In this document: in pieces, positions 27,287-35,420 of the stretch
Layout: each line of letters begins with the position of its first letter
Position numbering within the stretch: position 1 is the first letter of the stretch
Source: Lentibacillus siamensis
GTDB lineage: Bacteria; Bacillota; Bacilli; Bacillales; Amphibacillaceae
NCBI RefSeq assembly: GCF_039522605.1
Contig: NZ_BAAADS010000010.1
Location: 38,529 to 102,528 of the forward strand
Length of the DNA: 64,000 nucleotides
Direction: 5' to 3'
Notes under the pieces: model-generated
Databases searched by the model: none
What the model was told of the DNA's origin: nothing
What the model saw: only the letters and a program-made list of their open reading frames with translations
Translations under genes and position numbers: made by a program

Positions 27287-27365
27287 CTGTTTGAAGTAAA
27301 TAGAAAATTTTTGTATGATTAAAATCACCGGAAATTATTGTCCGATGAGAGGAAGGAAGAAATTA

Positions 27366-28634
27366 ATGGACGAATCAATTATGGACGCAGTACGTCTGAT
27401 GGAGAGCAAACAGTCAGATAAAGCCATCGCACTTCTTGAAAACTTTTTGCCACAGGCGGACGCAGAAGAAAAATATACAATTGCTGAATTATATATACAA
27501 TGGGGGTTTTTACAAGAAGCAAGCACTGTTTTGGAGGAACTTCTACAGCAATTTCCGCAAGAAGGAGAACTTAAAGTAATGCTTGCTGATGCATATATTG
27601 AGTTGGATAGGGATGAGGAAGCAATGAGTCTTCTCAATGAGATTGGGGAAGATGATCCGGAATATATTGCGACGTTGATTCAACTTGCTGATTTGTACCA
27701 GGCACAGGGCTTGTTCGAAGTCGCTGAGCAAAAGCTGCTGACAGCAAAACAGAAGGAACCTAATGAACCGATTATCGATTTTGCACTTGCCGAGCTGATG
27801 TTCTCAACCGGTTCCTATACAAATGCCATCCTGTATTATGAAAAAGTTTTGCCGGTTACCAAGGAAATTGCCAACGTTTCCATTAATGACAGACTTGCTG
27901 AAGCATATGCCGCATCCGGTGAATATGAAATGGCTTTAAGCATTTATCAGGATATTGACAGTGAGGACTCGGATACATTATTTAAATATGGTTTTACCGC
28001 ACTGCACGCCGGACGAAAAGATATTGCCATTAAAGCCTGGGAACATCTCATAGAAATAGATATGTACTATCATACAGCTTATTATCAGCTCGCCAAGACG
28101 TATGAGTCAGAAGACATGATAAATGAAGCATACGAAACTGCCAAAAAAGGGTTAAAAGTTGACGAATTTAATAAAGAATTGTTTTTCCTAGCGGGATCCC
28201 TCGCACATCAGCTGAATGCAAATGATGAAAGTGAAAAATGGATGCGTGAAGCAATTGCACTTGATCCCGACTATAAAGAAGCAATCCTGTTTCTGATTGA
28301 ACTGTTCAAAACGAATGAAGATAATACAGGAATTATTGATCTGATTAAGGAAATCAAAAACACCGGTGCCAGTGATCCGGTTTATGAGTGGGAGCTTGCC
28401 AGAGCTTATAATGAGAATGAATCATATGGAGATGCATTAAATCACTATGACGAAGCATATAATAGCCTAAACGAAGATAGCGACTTTCTAAAAGAATATG
28501 GGTACTTCCTAATGGAAGAGGGGAGGCAGAAAACAGCATTATCCGTTTTTGAAAAATATTTGTCCCAGCAGCCAGAGGATATTGAAATGGAAGAGTACAT
28601 CAACAGAATAAAACAGATGGAAGAAACTGATTAA
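27366..28634 (+). CDS. ypiA: TPR-repeat protein YpiA
   Basis: A 422-residue cytoplasmic protein built of tetratricopeptide repeats throughout, the helical pairs visible as WGFLQEASTVLEELLQQFP, LADAYIELDRDEEAMSLL, AEAYAASGEYEMALSIYQ and similar units. Such repeats mediate protein contacts; the function in bacilli is not defined. ATG 27366 follows AGAGGAAGGAAG; the upstream ATG 27315 has no site. Same size and position as YpiA (423 aa). ypiB follows 31 bases later. Confidence 0.88.
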   Translation: MDESIMDAVRLMESKQSDKAIALLENFLPQADAEEKYTIAELYIQWGFLQEASTVLEELLQQFPQEGELKVMLADAYIELDRDEEAMSLLNEIGEDDPEYIATLIQLADLYQAQGLFEVAEQKLLTAKQKEPNEPIIDFALAELMFSTGSYTNAILYYEKVLPVTKEIANVSINDRLAEAYAASGEYEMALSIYQDIDSEDSDTLFKYGFTALHAGRKDIAIKAWEHLIEIDMYYHTAYYQLAKTYESEDMINEAYETAKKGLKVDEFNKELFFLAGSLAHQLNANDESEKWMREAIALDPDYKEAILFLIELFKTNEDNTGIIDLIKEIKNTGASDPVYEWELARAYNENESYGDALNHYDEAYNSLNEDSDFLKEYGYFLMEEGRQKTALSVFEKYLSQQPEDIEMEEYINRIKQMEETD

Positions 28635-28665
28635 CAAAAATAGATGCTGAAGGAGGTAACCGGTA

Positions 28666-29238
28666 TTGCAAACTCCTGTTTCCTTACAAGATAAAAAGAG
28701 CTTTATTCAATGGTTTTTAAATCATTATCAATTGAAAAAGCGGGAAAGTGTCTGGATTTTGAATTATTTGGTTAATCATAATGAGGTTCTGTCAAATGTA
28801 CATTTTGTGCGGGAAGCAAAATTCTGTCCTCGGGGGATTGTCATTACAAGCCATTGCTCCGAGGAGGTGCCGTTTCGCTTTTATAAAAATCAGCTGGTAA
28901 CAACAGATGCTGAAAAGTCATTTCACGATATTCGCCTGAATCGGCACGATCCACTGTATATTCAGCTGAATTTTGAAAAAGCAAATCAGAACATCTTTTA
29001 CGCAGCAGTGTTGGTGGAAAATCCATTTATCCCGAACGAGTATTTCATAACACAAAAAGATAAAAACCTGGCAGCTGATTTATTGGATAGACTTCTGTTT
29101 GATTCAACTAAAAACCGTCTCCTGAATAAAATCGATAAGGCTTTGGATCAGCATGACCGTGATACGTTCAATCAACTTGTGAAACAACTGAATCAATTAG
29201 AAAAAAAAGCTGATAATCAACCTGATATCCATCGATAA
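28666..29238 (+). CDS. ypiB: UPF0302 family protein YpiB
   Basis: A 190-residue protein of unknown function, family UPF0302. The start is TTG (28666) behind a strong AAGGAGGT. The N-terminal half shows the family pattern KKSFIQWFLNHYQLKKRESVWILNYL, and the C-terminus is a charged helix (DRDTFNQLVKQLNQLEKKA). Order ypiA-ypiB-ypiF-qcrA is as in B. subtilis. The terminator hairpin overlaps its last codons. Confidence 0.87.
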   Translation: MQTPVSLQDKKSFIQWFLNHYQLKKRESVWILNYLVNHNEVLSNVHFVREAKFCPRGIVITSHCSEEVPFRFYKNQLVTTDAEKSFHDIRLNRHDPLYIQLNFEKANQNIFYAAVLVENPFIPNEYFITQKDKNLAADLLDRLLFDSTKNRLLNKIDKALDQHDRDTFNQLVKQLNQLEKKADNQPDIHR

Positions 29239-29254
29239 TCGGTTGATTTTTTTT
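29215..29254 (+). terminator. Terminator overlapping the ypiB stop
   Basis: AATCAACC and GGTTGATT flank the ypiB stop codon (29236-29238 is in the loop) and eight T follow, so the stem uses coding sequence. Confidence 0.75.
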
Positions 29255-29334
29255 GTTTAAATGGGATATGATTAATTTTAAGATTGCTATTTTAATTTGT
29301 GAGAATATTGTCAGAGAAAGGCTGGATAATTTTA

Positions 29335-29799
29335 ATGAAATGGAAAAAGAATGAACTGGAGCAATACATAGGTGCAAAAGAATATGTGGATACGATTATT
29401 ATACCATTACTGCCATTCCAGTTATCAGATGACTCAACGATGACGAAAGATGCCTTTCAGAGGGAAGTCCTTGAAACATTTACAAACGAGCTGGAATTGG
29501 AACTTACCGGAAGAGTGTTACTCACCCCTGCATACAATTATTTGAAAACGGCTGACAAAGAAGTGGAAATTGGCCGTCTGAAAAGCTGGACTGATAATAT
29601 AAGCAACCAGCCTTTTCATCATGTGTTTTTCACAACATTCGATTCTGCCTGGAAAAAAGTTGAACGGGATTTACCAGGAACATTATTGTGGTTACCCGGC
29701 ATAACAAAAGGAGAGATAGACTCCAAGGAAATGCAGACAGTTATCCGGAGCCAGGTCGAACAAGTTAATGAATTAATCCGAACGTATTGGGCAGAATAA
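29335..29799 (+). CDS. ypiF: DUF2487 family protein YpiF
   Basis: A 154-residue soluble protein of unknown function, assigned to the YpiF/DUF2487 family by position before qcrA, size (148 in B. subtilis) and the N-terminal pattern KEYVDTIIIPLLPFQLSDD. ATG 29335 is the natural family start; the AGAAAGG site lies rather far upstream, so ATG 29299 cannot be excluded fully. Confidence 0.8.
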   Translation: MKWKKNELEQYIGAKEYVDTIIIPLLPFQLSDDSTMTKDAFQREVLETFTNELELELTGRVLLTPAYNYLKTADKEVEIGRLKSWTDNISNQPFHHVFFTTFDSAWKKVERDLPGTLLWLPGITKGEIDSKEMQTVIRSQVEQVNELIRTYWAE

Positions 29800-29854
29800 A
29801 ATAGTGTACGGAATCGTTCAATTTCGAATCTTTTATGATAATGTCGATTATATA

Positions 29855-29883
29855 TTGACCGGACAAACAGTTTGCGCTATCAT
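29855..29883 (+). promoter_or_regulatory. Sigma-A promoter of qcrABC
   Basis: TTGACC at 29855-29860, 17-base spacer, TATCAT at 29878-29883, 67 bases before qcrA. Confidence 0.65.
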
Positions 29884-29949
29884 GGTAATGTCCTAGTAAT
29901 CTGATTAAATTAAAATTGTCCGTGAAAAATGTATAGAGGGGGGAAAATC

Positions 29950-30462
29950 ATGAGCGAAGATAAACAGCGAGTATCCCGTCGTCAGTTTCTCAACTACACA
30001 TTAACTGGTGTAGGCGGTTTCATGGCAGCTGGTCTGATGATTTCACCGATTCGGATGGCTATTGATCCAGTCTTCCAAAAATCCAGTGCTGGTGAATTGG
30101 CGAATGCGGGCATTGCTGTGGAAGACCTTACAAACAAACCGCAGCGTGTCGACTGGAAGGTGAACCAAGTCGATGGCTGGTACGAGTCGAAAGTCAGTAA
30201 ATCTGCTTGGGTCTATAAAAAAGATAACGGCGACATAGTAGCACTTTCCCCAATATGTAAACACTTGGGCTGTGTTGTTTCATGGGAAGGCAGTGATCAA
30301 TATCCGAATCAATTTTATTGCCCATGTCATGGTGGACGCTATGAAAAAGATGGCGAAAACGTTCCAAACACACCACCGACAGCACCGCTGGATCTATACG
30401 AACACAAAGTTGAAAATGGGATGCTGTTTCTAGGTAAAGCACATCCACAAGGGGAGGCGTAA
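29950..30462 (+). CDS. qcrA: Menaquinol:cytochrome c reductase, Rieske iron-sulfur subunit
   Basis: Electron-transfer subunit of the bc complex that oxidises menaquinol. From ATG 29950 (after GAGGGGGGA) it has 170 residues. A twin-arginine type N-terminus (SRRQFLNYTLTG) is followed by a single membrane anchor. The [2Fe-2S] ligands are CKHLGC (residues 103-108) and CPCHGG (124-129). The operon continues with qcrB and qcrC. Confidence 0.96.
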   Translation: MSEDKQRVSRRQFLNYTLTGVGGFMAAGLMISPIRMAIDPVFQKSSAGELANAGIAVEDLTNKPQRVDWKVNQVDGWYESKVSKSAWVYKKDNGDIVALSPICKHLGCVVSWEGSDQYPNQFYCPCHGGRYEKDGENVPNTPPTAPLDLYEHKVENGMLFLGKAHPQGEA

Positions 30463-30468
30463 ACGATT

Positions 30469-31143
30469 ATGTTACAGAAGATTTATGACTGGATAGATGA
30501 TCGTATTGATATTACGCCACTATGGCGAGATATCGCAGATCATGAGGTTCCTGAGCATGTTAATCCTGCCCATCATTTTTCAGCTTTCGTTTATTGTTTT
30601 GGAGGATTGACATTTTTCGTTGTAGTTATTCAGATTTTGTCGGGTATGTTCCTGACCATGTATTACGTTCCAGATATTGAGAACGCATGGAAATCTGTTT
30701 ACTATCTGCAAACCGAAGTTGCCCATGGCCAGATTGTAAGAGGTATGCATCACTGGGGTGCCAGTGTTGTAATTGTCATGTTATTACTACATACGCTGCG
30801 GGTGTTTTTTCAGGGAGCCTATAAAAAACCACGTGAACTTAACTGGATGGTCGGAGTATTGCTATTCTTTACAATGCTCGGTCTCGGATTTACGGGTTAC
30901 CTACTGCCTTGGGATAACAAAGCTTACTTTGCAACAGAAGTAGGGTTGAACATCGCAGAACAAGTTCCGTTTATTGGAGATGACATTAAAACATTACTTG
31001 CAGGTGACTCGGAAATAGTCGGTGCACAAACACTGACCAGATTTTTTGCGATACATGTTTTCTTTTTACCTGCTGCATTGTTCGGTTTAATGGCTGTTCA
31101 CTTTGTACTGATTCGCAGACAGGGTATTTCCGGACCATTATAA
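30469..31143 (+). CDS. qcrB: Menaquinol:cytochrome c reductase, cytochrome b subunit
   Basis: Cytochrome b6-type integral membrane subunit, 224 residues, the same length as B. subtilis QcrB. Four transmembrane helices carry the paired heme-ligand histidines (GMHHWGASVVIVMLLLHTLRVF and the later FFAIHVFFLPAALFGLMAVHFVLIR region). MNWMVG-like and GYLLPWDNKAYFA quinol-site motifs are present. It starts six bases after qcrA. Confidence 0.96.
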   Translation: MLQKIYDWIDDRIDITPLWRDIADHEVPEHVNPAHHFSAFVYCFGGLTFFVVVIQILSGMFLTMYYVPDIENAWKSVYYLQTEVAHGQIVRGMHHWGASVVIVMLLLHTLRVFFQGAYKKPRELNWMVGVLLFFTMLGLGFTGYLLPWDNKAYFATEVGLNIAEQVPFIGDDIKTLLAGDSEIVGAQTLTRFFAIHVFFLPAALFGLMAVHFVLIRRQGISGPL

Positions 31144-31162
31144 AATTAAAGGAGGTAGAACT

Positions 31163-31942
31163 GTGCATAAGGGTAAGGGAATGAAATTCGTCGGCGACTC
31201 ACGAATATCAGCCGAACGAAAACCTAACATACCAAAAGATTATTCTGAATATCCCGGTAGAACGGAAGCATTCTGGCCCAACTTCCTTCTTAAGGAATGG
31301 CTGGCAGGTTCTGTGTTTTTAGTCGGTTTTCTAAGTCTGACACTGGCACATCCGTCCCCGCTGGAAGGAATGGCCGATCCGACAAATGCAAGCTATATAC
31401 CGTTGCCGGACTGGTACTTTCTATTCTTATATGAACTTTTAAAATATGACTTTGCGAGTGGACCATATGTTTTACTTGGTATCATCATTATCCCGGGACT
31501 TGCTTTTGGCGGTTTGTTACTGGCACCATTTCTTGATAACGGACCAGGAAGGCGTCCACATAAGCGTCCTGTTGCAGTCGGAATGATGCTCCTAGCTCTT
31601 GTATCATGTATTTGGTTGACGTATGAGTCTGCGTCCCACGTTAATTGGGAGAAACGTGCTGAAGTTAACCAACCGATTCCTCCATCTCAGCAAGTGGAGA
31701 TTAACAAAGAAGATCCGGGCTATGCTATTTATAAGAGTAACTGCATGAGCTGTCATGGTGAAGACTTACAGGGTGGATCAGCCGCACCTCCATTGGTCGG
31801 TATCGATCGCTCTGCAGATGAAGTAGCCAAAATCGCACAAAATGGTACCGGACAAATGCCACCGGGTATGTTTAAAGGTTCGGATAAAGAACTGGAAAAA
31901 CTCGTTAAATTTATCATGTCCGTCAATAAAGACGCAAAATGA
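31163..31942 (+). CDS. qcrC: Menaquinol:cytochrome c reductase, subunit IV fused to cytochrome c
   Basis: Fusion of a subunit IV-like membrane part (three helices, about residues 45-155, with PLPDWYFLFLYELLKY) and a C-terminal c-type cytochrome on the outer face with heme motif CMSCH at residues 194-198 and a distal GQMPPGMF methionine ligand. 259 residues, typical for Bacillus. The start is GTG 31163 after AAGGAGG. Confidence 0.95.
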   Translation: MHKGKGMKFVGDSRISAERKPNIPKDYSEYPGRTEAFWPNFLLKEWLAGSVFLVGFLSLTLAHPSPLEGMADPTNASYIPLPDWYFLFLYELLKYDFASGPYVLLGIIIIPGLAFGGLLLAPFLDNGPGRRPHKRPVAVGMMLLALVSCIWLTYESASHVNWEKRAEVNQPIPPSQQVEINKEDPGYAIYKSNCMSCHGEDLQGGSAAPPLVGIDRSADEVAKIAQNGTGQMPPGMFKGSDKELEKLVKFIMSVNKDAK

Positions 31943-32026
31943 TACGTAAGTCAATGAGCACTTTTGCCATTAAGTTTGGTGAAGGTGCTCTTGTTGATTC
32001 GGAGTAATGAAGAAAGGACTCATGAG

Positions 32027-32608
32027 ATGATTAAATACATACTGTTGGACAAAGGGTTCATTTCCATACTATTCATCATTAATCTATTGGGAACACTGTA
32101 TGGTTACTATTGGTACCGTTTCCAGCTTGAGACAACGCCCGATATTTTTTTGATTTTTGTGCCGGATAGTCCGACTGCCAGCTTATTTTTTACGATTTTT
32201 CTCCTGTTCTTCCTGTTTGGCAGAAATACTCCATATATTGAAGCGTTAGCCATCATCACCTTGTTTAAATATGGTATTTGGGCAGTGGTTATGAATCTGT
32301 TGACGCTGGTTGTAGATGGTTCATTAAATTGGCAGGGCTATATGCTGATGGCATCACATGGAGCCATGGCAGTTCAGGGACTACTATATGCCCCTTTTTA
32401 CAAAATAAAGCTTCATCACATTGTCGTGGCTGCAATTTGGACGCTACATAATGATGTTATTGATTACGTGTTTGAAATGATGCCCGTTTACTCATCCTTA
32501 TCAACATATATGGACGAGATTGGATACTTTACATTTTGGTTAAGTATTCTTTCCATTGCGATTGCTTATTTCCTGACCGTGAACAAAAAGAATCCAGTGT
32601 CGCTGTAA
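32027..32608 (+). CDS. ypjA: DUF1405 membrane protein YpjA
   Basis: A 193-residue integral membrane protein with about five or six hydrophobic helices; function unknown. Family DUF1405 is assigned from LLGTLYGYYWYRFQL, PDSPTASLFFTIFLLFFLFG, KYGIWAVVMN and the position after qcrC. ATG 32027 lies after AAAGGA; an earlier ATG at 31964 gives a longer N-terminus without a binding site. The YpjA-QcrABC neighbourhood is conserved in bacilli. Confidence 0.85.
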   Translation: MIKYILLDKGFISILFIINLLGTLYGYYWYRFQLETTPDIFLIFVPDSPTASLFFTIFLLFFLFGRNTPYIEALAIITLFKYGIWAVVMNLLTLVVDGSLNWQGYMLMASHGAMAVQGLLYAPFYKIKLHHIVVAAIWTLHNDVIDYVFEMMPVYSSLSTYMDEIGYFTFWLSILSIAIAYFLTVNKKNPVSL

Positions 32609-32614
32609 CTGCAT

Positions 32615-32644
32615 GTTATATATTATTGGAGCCTCACATACATT
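32615..32644 (+). promoter_or_regulatory. Candidate sigma-E promoter of ypjB
   Basis: CATACATT at 32637-32644 matches the sigma-E -10 CATACAMT at seven of eight positions; GTTATAT at 32615-32621 lies 15 bases upstream as a -35 element. Predicted start near 32651. Confidence 0.55.
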
Positions 32645-32667
32645 AGATTAGAAGAAGTTTTGTGAGG
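32632..32667 (+). promoter_or_regulatory. Inverted repeat that can mask the ypjB ribosome binding site
   Basis: CCTCACA at 32632-32638 is complementary to TGTGAGG at 32661-32667, the latter containing most of the ypjB Shine-Dalgarno (GAGGTG). The left arm lies upstream of the predicted sigma-E start, so only read-through transcripts from qcr/ypjA would contain both arms. Confidence 0.45.
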
Positions 32668-32675
32668 TGATCTCT

Positions 32676-32930
32676 ATGAAACATCAGCGGAAATTCCATC
32701 GATTGTGCATACTCATAGGGATTTTGCTGTTGGCGGCACCTGTAAGTGTTCAAGCAAAGGAAACTGCAGGTACATTGATTTTTGCCAAAGCAAATCATTC
32801 GTCGTTGGAACCCTTGTATTGGATGACCATTATAGTCGGCGGTTGTATAGCTGTTACATTAACATATGTAAGTTGGAGAAAATATAAAGCAGAGAAGAAA
32901 AAAAATGTAAACAAGGATTCAAACAGTTGA
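32676..32930 (+). CDS. ypjB: Shortened YpjB-like sporulation protein
   Basis: An 84-residue protein: signal peptide (residues 1-26, cleavage after VQA likely), about 20 residues, one transmembrane helix (about 46-64) and a basic tail YVSWRKYKAEKKK. This tail and the position after ypjA match YpjB, a sporulation protein of about 260 residues in B. subtilis. The central extracytoplasmic domain of roughly 170 residues is missing, although the reading frame is intact. It may be a naturally minimised form or a decayed gene kept in frame. Start ATG 32676 after GAGGTG. Confidence 0.6.
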   Translation: MKHQRKFHRLCILIGILLLAAPVSVQAKETAGTLIFAKANHSSLEPLYWMTIIVGGCIAVTLTYVSWRKYKAEKKKNVNKDSNS

Positions 32931-32955
32931 CTTTTTATTAAAATTTGACTAAAAT
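32927..32955 (+). promoter_or_regulatory. Sigma-A promoter of the yugP-like gene
   Basis: TTGACT at 32927-32932 overlaps the ypjB stop; a 17-base spacer leads to TAAAAT at 32950-32955. The start would be near 32962, upstream of the GGAGG at 32979. Confidence 0.55.
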
Positions 32956-32991
32956 TGACCTTGACAAGATATAATTATGGAGGAATGAACG

Positions 32992-33678
32992 ATGTTGGGT
33001 GGTCTTGGCGGTTATTTTATATATATTGCGTTACTCATGATAATACCGATATGGGCTCAGTCAAAAGTTAAGAGTACCTATAAGAAATATTCAAAAAAGG
33101 CAACTTCTTCCCAGATGACCGGCGCAGAAGTAGCCCGGAAAATTTTAAATGAAAATGGGATATATAATGTGGAAGTGCAGGAGACCAAAGGGGTATTGTC
33201 TGACCATTATGATCCCCGCAAGAAAGTCGTTCGTCTATCAACGGGCAACTTTCATGGACAATCAATGGCATCTTCAGCTATTGCAGCGCATGAAGTCGGA
33301 CACGCTATTCAGGATGCACAGGATTATGCATTCCTGCGTTTCAGGTCTTCACTGGCGCCAATTGCTTCAACAGGGTCAAATATTTCCTTTTTCCTGATTA
33401 TTGCTGGAATTCTGCTGAATATGTCCGGAATGCTTCTGTTTGGCATTATCTTCATGTCAGCAGCCGTACTGTTCCAACTGATAACATTGCCGGTCGAATT
33501 TGACGCATCAAACCGTGCGATGGCACAGCTTGTTTCAACAGGAACCATACGCAATAACGAAGAGCGGGAAACTAAGAAAGTCCTTAATGCTGCCGCATTG
33601 ACATATGTAGCTGCAGCACTCGTAGCAGTTGCAGAACTGGTAAGGTTTATTCTTATCTACGCTGCCAGCAACGAATAA
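32992..33678 (+). CDS. yugP: Zinc metallopeptidase, YugP family
   Basis: A 228-residue membrane-bound neutral zinc protease of the YugP family. An N-terminal helix (residues 5-22) precedes the zinc motif HEVGH at 100-104, and three further helices lie at about 120-140, 144-165 and 200-224. FHGQSMASSAIAAHEVGHAIQDAQ and LPVEFDASNRA are family signatures. The substrate is not known. It has its own promoter and a strong terminator; in B. subtilis yugP is at another locus. Confidence 0.88.
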   Translation: MLGGLGGYFIYIALLMIIPIWAQSKVKSTYKKYSKKATSSQMTGAEVARKILNENGIYNVEVQETKGVLSDHYDPRKKVVRLSTGNFHGQSMASSAIAAHEVGHAIQDAQDYAFLRFRSSLAPIASTGSNISFFLIIAGILLNMSGMLLFGIIFMSAAVLFQLITLPVEFDASNRAMAQLVSTGTIRNNEERETKKVLNAAALTYVAAALVAVAELVRFILIYAASNE

Positions 33679-33738
33679 TAATTGAGGGGACCCTTTTTTG
33701 ACCCCCTCCTTGTGTAATTACAATCGATTGAGAAACTT

Positions 33739-33783
33739 AAAAAGTGTCATGATTTTCTAAACGAAAACATGACACTTTTTTGC
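33739..33783 (+). terminator. Terminator of the yugP-like gene
   Basis: AAAAGTGTCATGATTTTC pairs with GAAAACATGACACTTTT with one unpaired base, then T residues follow. A very stable hairpin just ahead of repeat island 2. Confidence 0.9.
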
Positions 33784-33878
33784 TGTGATTTACGATAGTA
33801 ATTAAAACAGGAACATTCATTTATATTTCTTTTTCCGTAACTACGGCATAATATTACCGAGTGAAGCTTCCTACCCTC

Positions 33879-34056
33879 GCAGCTGAAATATACTCGCTTT
33901 CACTTTACAGCATAAGTGCGGCATCTGCTCAAAAAGACTATCGCAGTGTCTTCTTGACCGTGAGCAAGTGCCGAGCCTCCTCAGCTCGTACCTCGCCTGC
34001 GGGGACCCCCTTGCCTAGCTTGTTCTTCCCACAGGAGTCTCGCATATTCCAGCTGC
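33879..34056 (-). repeat. GC-rich intergenic repeat element C
   Basis: Read on the minus strand it starts GCAGCTGGAATATGCGAG and ends in GAGTATATTTCAGCTGC, so the ends are inverted repeats. It carries the GACTCCTGTGGGAA box and GAGGAGGCTCGGCA. At 178 bp it is longer than A and D and more diverged, possibly with an internal insertion of about 60 bases. Confidence 0.65.
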
Positions 34057-34135
34057 TGGTAATGTGTTTATAACATCTTGTAAGTGATCTGTACAATTTA
34101 AGTTTGGTACGGGGTTTGATAACGAGCAAATACTA

Positions 34136-34252
34136 GCGGAGGAAATACGCCGAGACTCCTGGGGGGGCTAAGGCATAGGTGAGACACCGAAGTGCGTATG
34201 CACGAGGTGGCTCACCAGCCGCCCCCCGGAAAGGGAGGTGTATTTCCGGAGC
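34136..34252 (+). repeat. GC-rich intergenic repeat element D
   Basis: A 117-bp element starting GCGGAGGAAATACGC and ending GTATTTCCGGAGC. It matches element A (minus strand of 3869-3984) along its length, including GACTCCTGGGGGGG, GGCATAGGTGAGACACCGA and CACCAGCCGCCCCCCGG with only scattered changes. Confidence 0.8.
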
Positions 34253-34316
34253 GGCATAATAGCACTTTCCACTTTTCAAACTTATTGCACAGTTTTAGTT
34301 CAATTATTCACTGTGC

Positions 34317-35189
34317 TTAATCATTGATAGGGTTTTTATTTTCATCCAGTGTGAAACCTTCTCCGACAACATCGTGTACAGAGCTTACTGCTACAAATGC
34401 GTGAGGATCAATGTCATTAATTATATTTTTTAACCGGACAATTTCATTTCTCCCTACAATACAGTAAAGGACATCGCGTCGTTCACCGGTAAAGCTCCCT
34501 CTGCCGGATAGAACGGTTACACCGCGATCCATATCCTGAATGATTTTTTCAGCAATATTATCGCTTTGACTTGAGATAATCGTTGCACCGCGCGCGGAAT
34601 ATGCGCCCTCCTGAATAAAGTCAATTACACGGGCACCGACATAAACAGCCACAAGTGTATACATACCATTGACAAGATCAAGTATGGAAAATACGGATGT
34701 TGTGATGACAACAAAGTCAAACAGGAACATTGTTCTCCCCATACTCCAGCCAACATACTTATGGACGAGCCTTGCGATAATGTCAACTCCGCCTGTGGTA
34801 CCACCATAGCGAAATATGATTCCCAGTCCGACGCCGATAAAGACACCGGCAAATAATGCAGCAAGTGTCATATCAGAGTGCAAGTCGATTTCGATTGGAT
34901 TGATCTGAAAAACATATAAAAATACGGATACTGCTGCTGTTCCCAGGATGGTATACAGAAATGTAGTTCTCCCCAGGAACTTCCATCCGATAAAGAATAC
35001 GGGAATATTGAGAATCAGGTTGGAAATTGCAGGGTCCCAGCCCCAGAGAAAATATAGCAATAAGGTAATACCCGTAAATCCACCTTCGCCCAAATTGTTT
35101 TGCATATTAAAATGAACAATCCCAAAAGAAAAAATTGCAGACCCAAGCAGGATGAAAAATATGTTTTTAAATTTCAAGCCAAAAATCAT
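34317..35189 (-). CDS. ypjC: YitT/UPF0750 family membrane protein YpjC
   Basis: A 290-residue integral membrane protein, same length as B. subtilis YpjC. About five or six helices fill residues 1-190 (NLGEGGFTGITLLLYFLWGWDP and RYGGTTGGVDIIARL are family hallmarks), followed by a soluble DUF2179-type domain (GRGSFTGERRDVLYCIVGRNE). The transported substrate, if any, is unknown. ATG 35189 follows GGAGG on the minus strand; a start at 35234 lacks one. It is divergent from ypjD. Confidence 0.88.
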   Translation of the reverse strand: MIFGLKFKNIFFILLGSAIFSFGIVHFNMQNNLGEGGFTGITLLLYFLWGWDPAISNLILNIPVFFIGWKFLGRTTFLYTILGTAAVSVFLYVFQINPIEIDLHSDMTLAALFAGVFIGVGLGIIFRYGGTTGGVDIIARLVHKYVGWSMGRTMFLFDFVVITTSVFSILDLVNGMYTLVAVYVGARVIDFIQEGAYSARGATIISSQSDNIAEKIIQDMDRGVTVLSGRGSFTGERRDVLYCIVGRNEIVRLKNIINDIDPHAFVAVSSVHDVVGEGFTLDENKNPIND

Positions 35190-35223
35190 AGTGAGATACC
35201 TCCAATCCAGCAACACTCTTATT

Positions 35224-35252
35224 ATTATAGACAATTACATACCAGTGAACAA
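35224..35252 (-). promoter_or_regulatory. Sigma-A promoter of ypjC
   Basis: On the minus strand TTGTTC (35252-35247), 17-base spacer, TATAAT (35229-35224), 35 bases before the ypjC start. Confidence 0.65.
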
Positions 35253-35358
35253 ATGGATTTTATCAATATCGTAAAAATAGCAGTATTTTTCTCAGCTTCT
35301 ATAAAGTATTTCAGTTTTTTCCGGAAATTATTTTTTCTGATGCTATAAACGCAAACAT

Positions 35359-35387
35359 TTGTCAAAGCATTGCTGATTAGCTAACAT
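35359..35387 (+). promoter_or_regulatory. Sigma-A promoter of the ypjD-dapB operon
   Basis: TTGTCA at 35359-35364, 17-base spacer, TAACAT at 35382-35387, 33 bases before ypjD. It probably drives the long run of closely spaced genes to panD. Confidence 0.5.
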
Positions 35388-35420
35388 TAAAGAAGATTGA
35401 ATAGCTGAGGAGATGTATAC

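Larger units (their letters stand above)
33879..34252. repeat. Repeat island 2: two GC-rich palindromic elements back to back
   Basis: The gap 33679-34316 between the convergent genes yugP and ypjC holds a reverse element C (33879-34056) and a forward element D (34136-34252) with 79 AT-rich bases between. The plan is identical to island 1. CGGCATAATA occurs just outside both ends (33844 and 34252). No gene is credible in it. Confidence 0.75.

Noticed and set aside
33861..34129. Open frames on both strands within repeat island 2
   Set aside because: They coincide with element C and show no family character or binding site.
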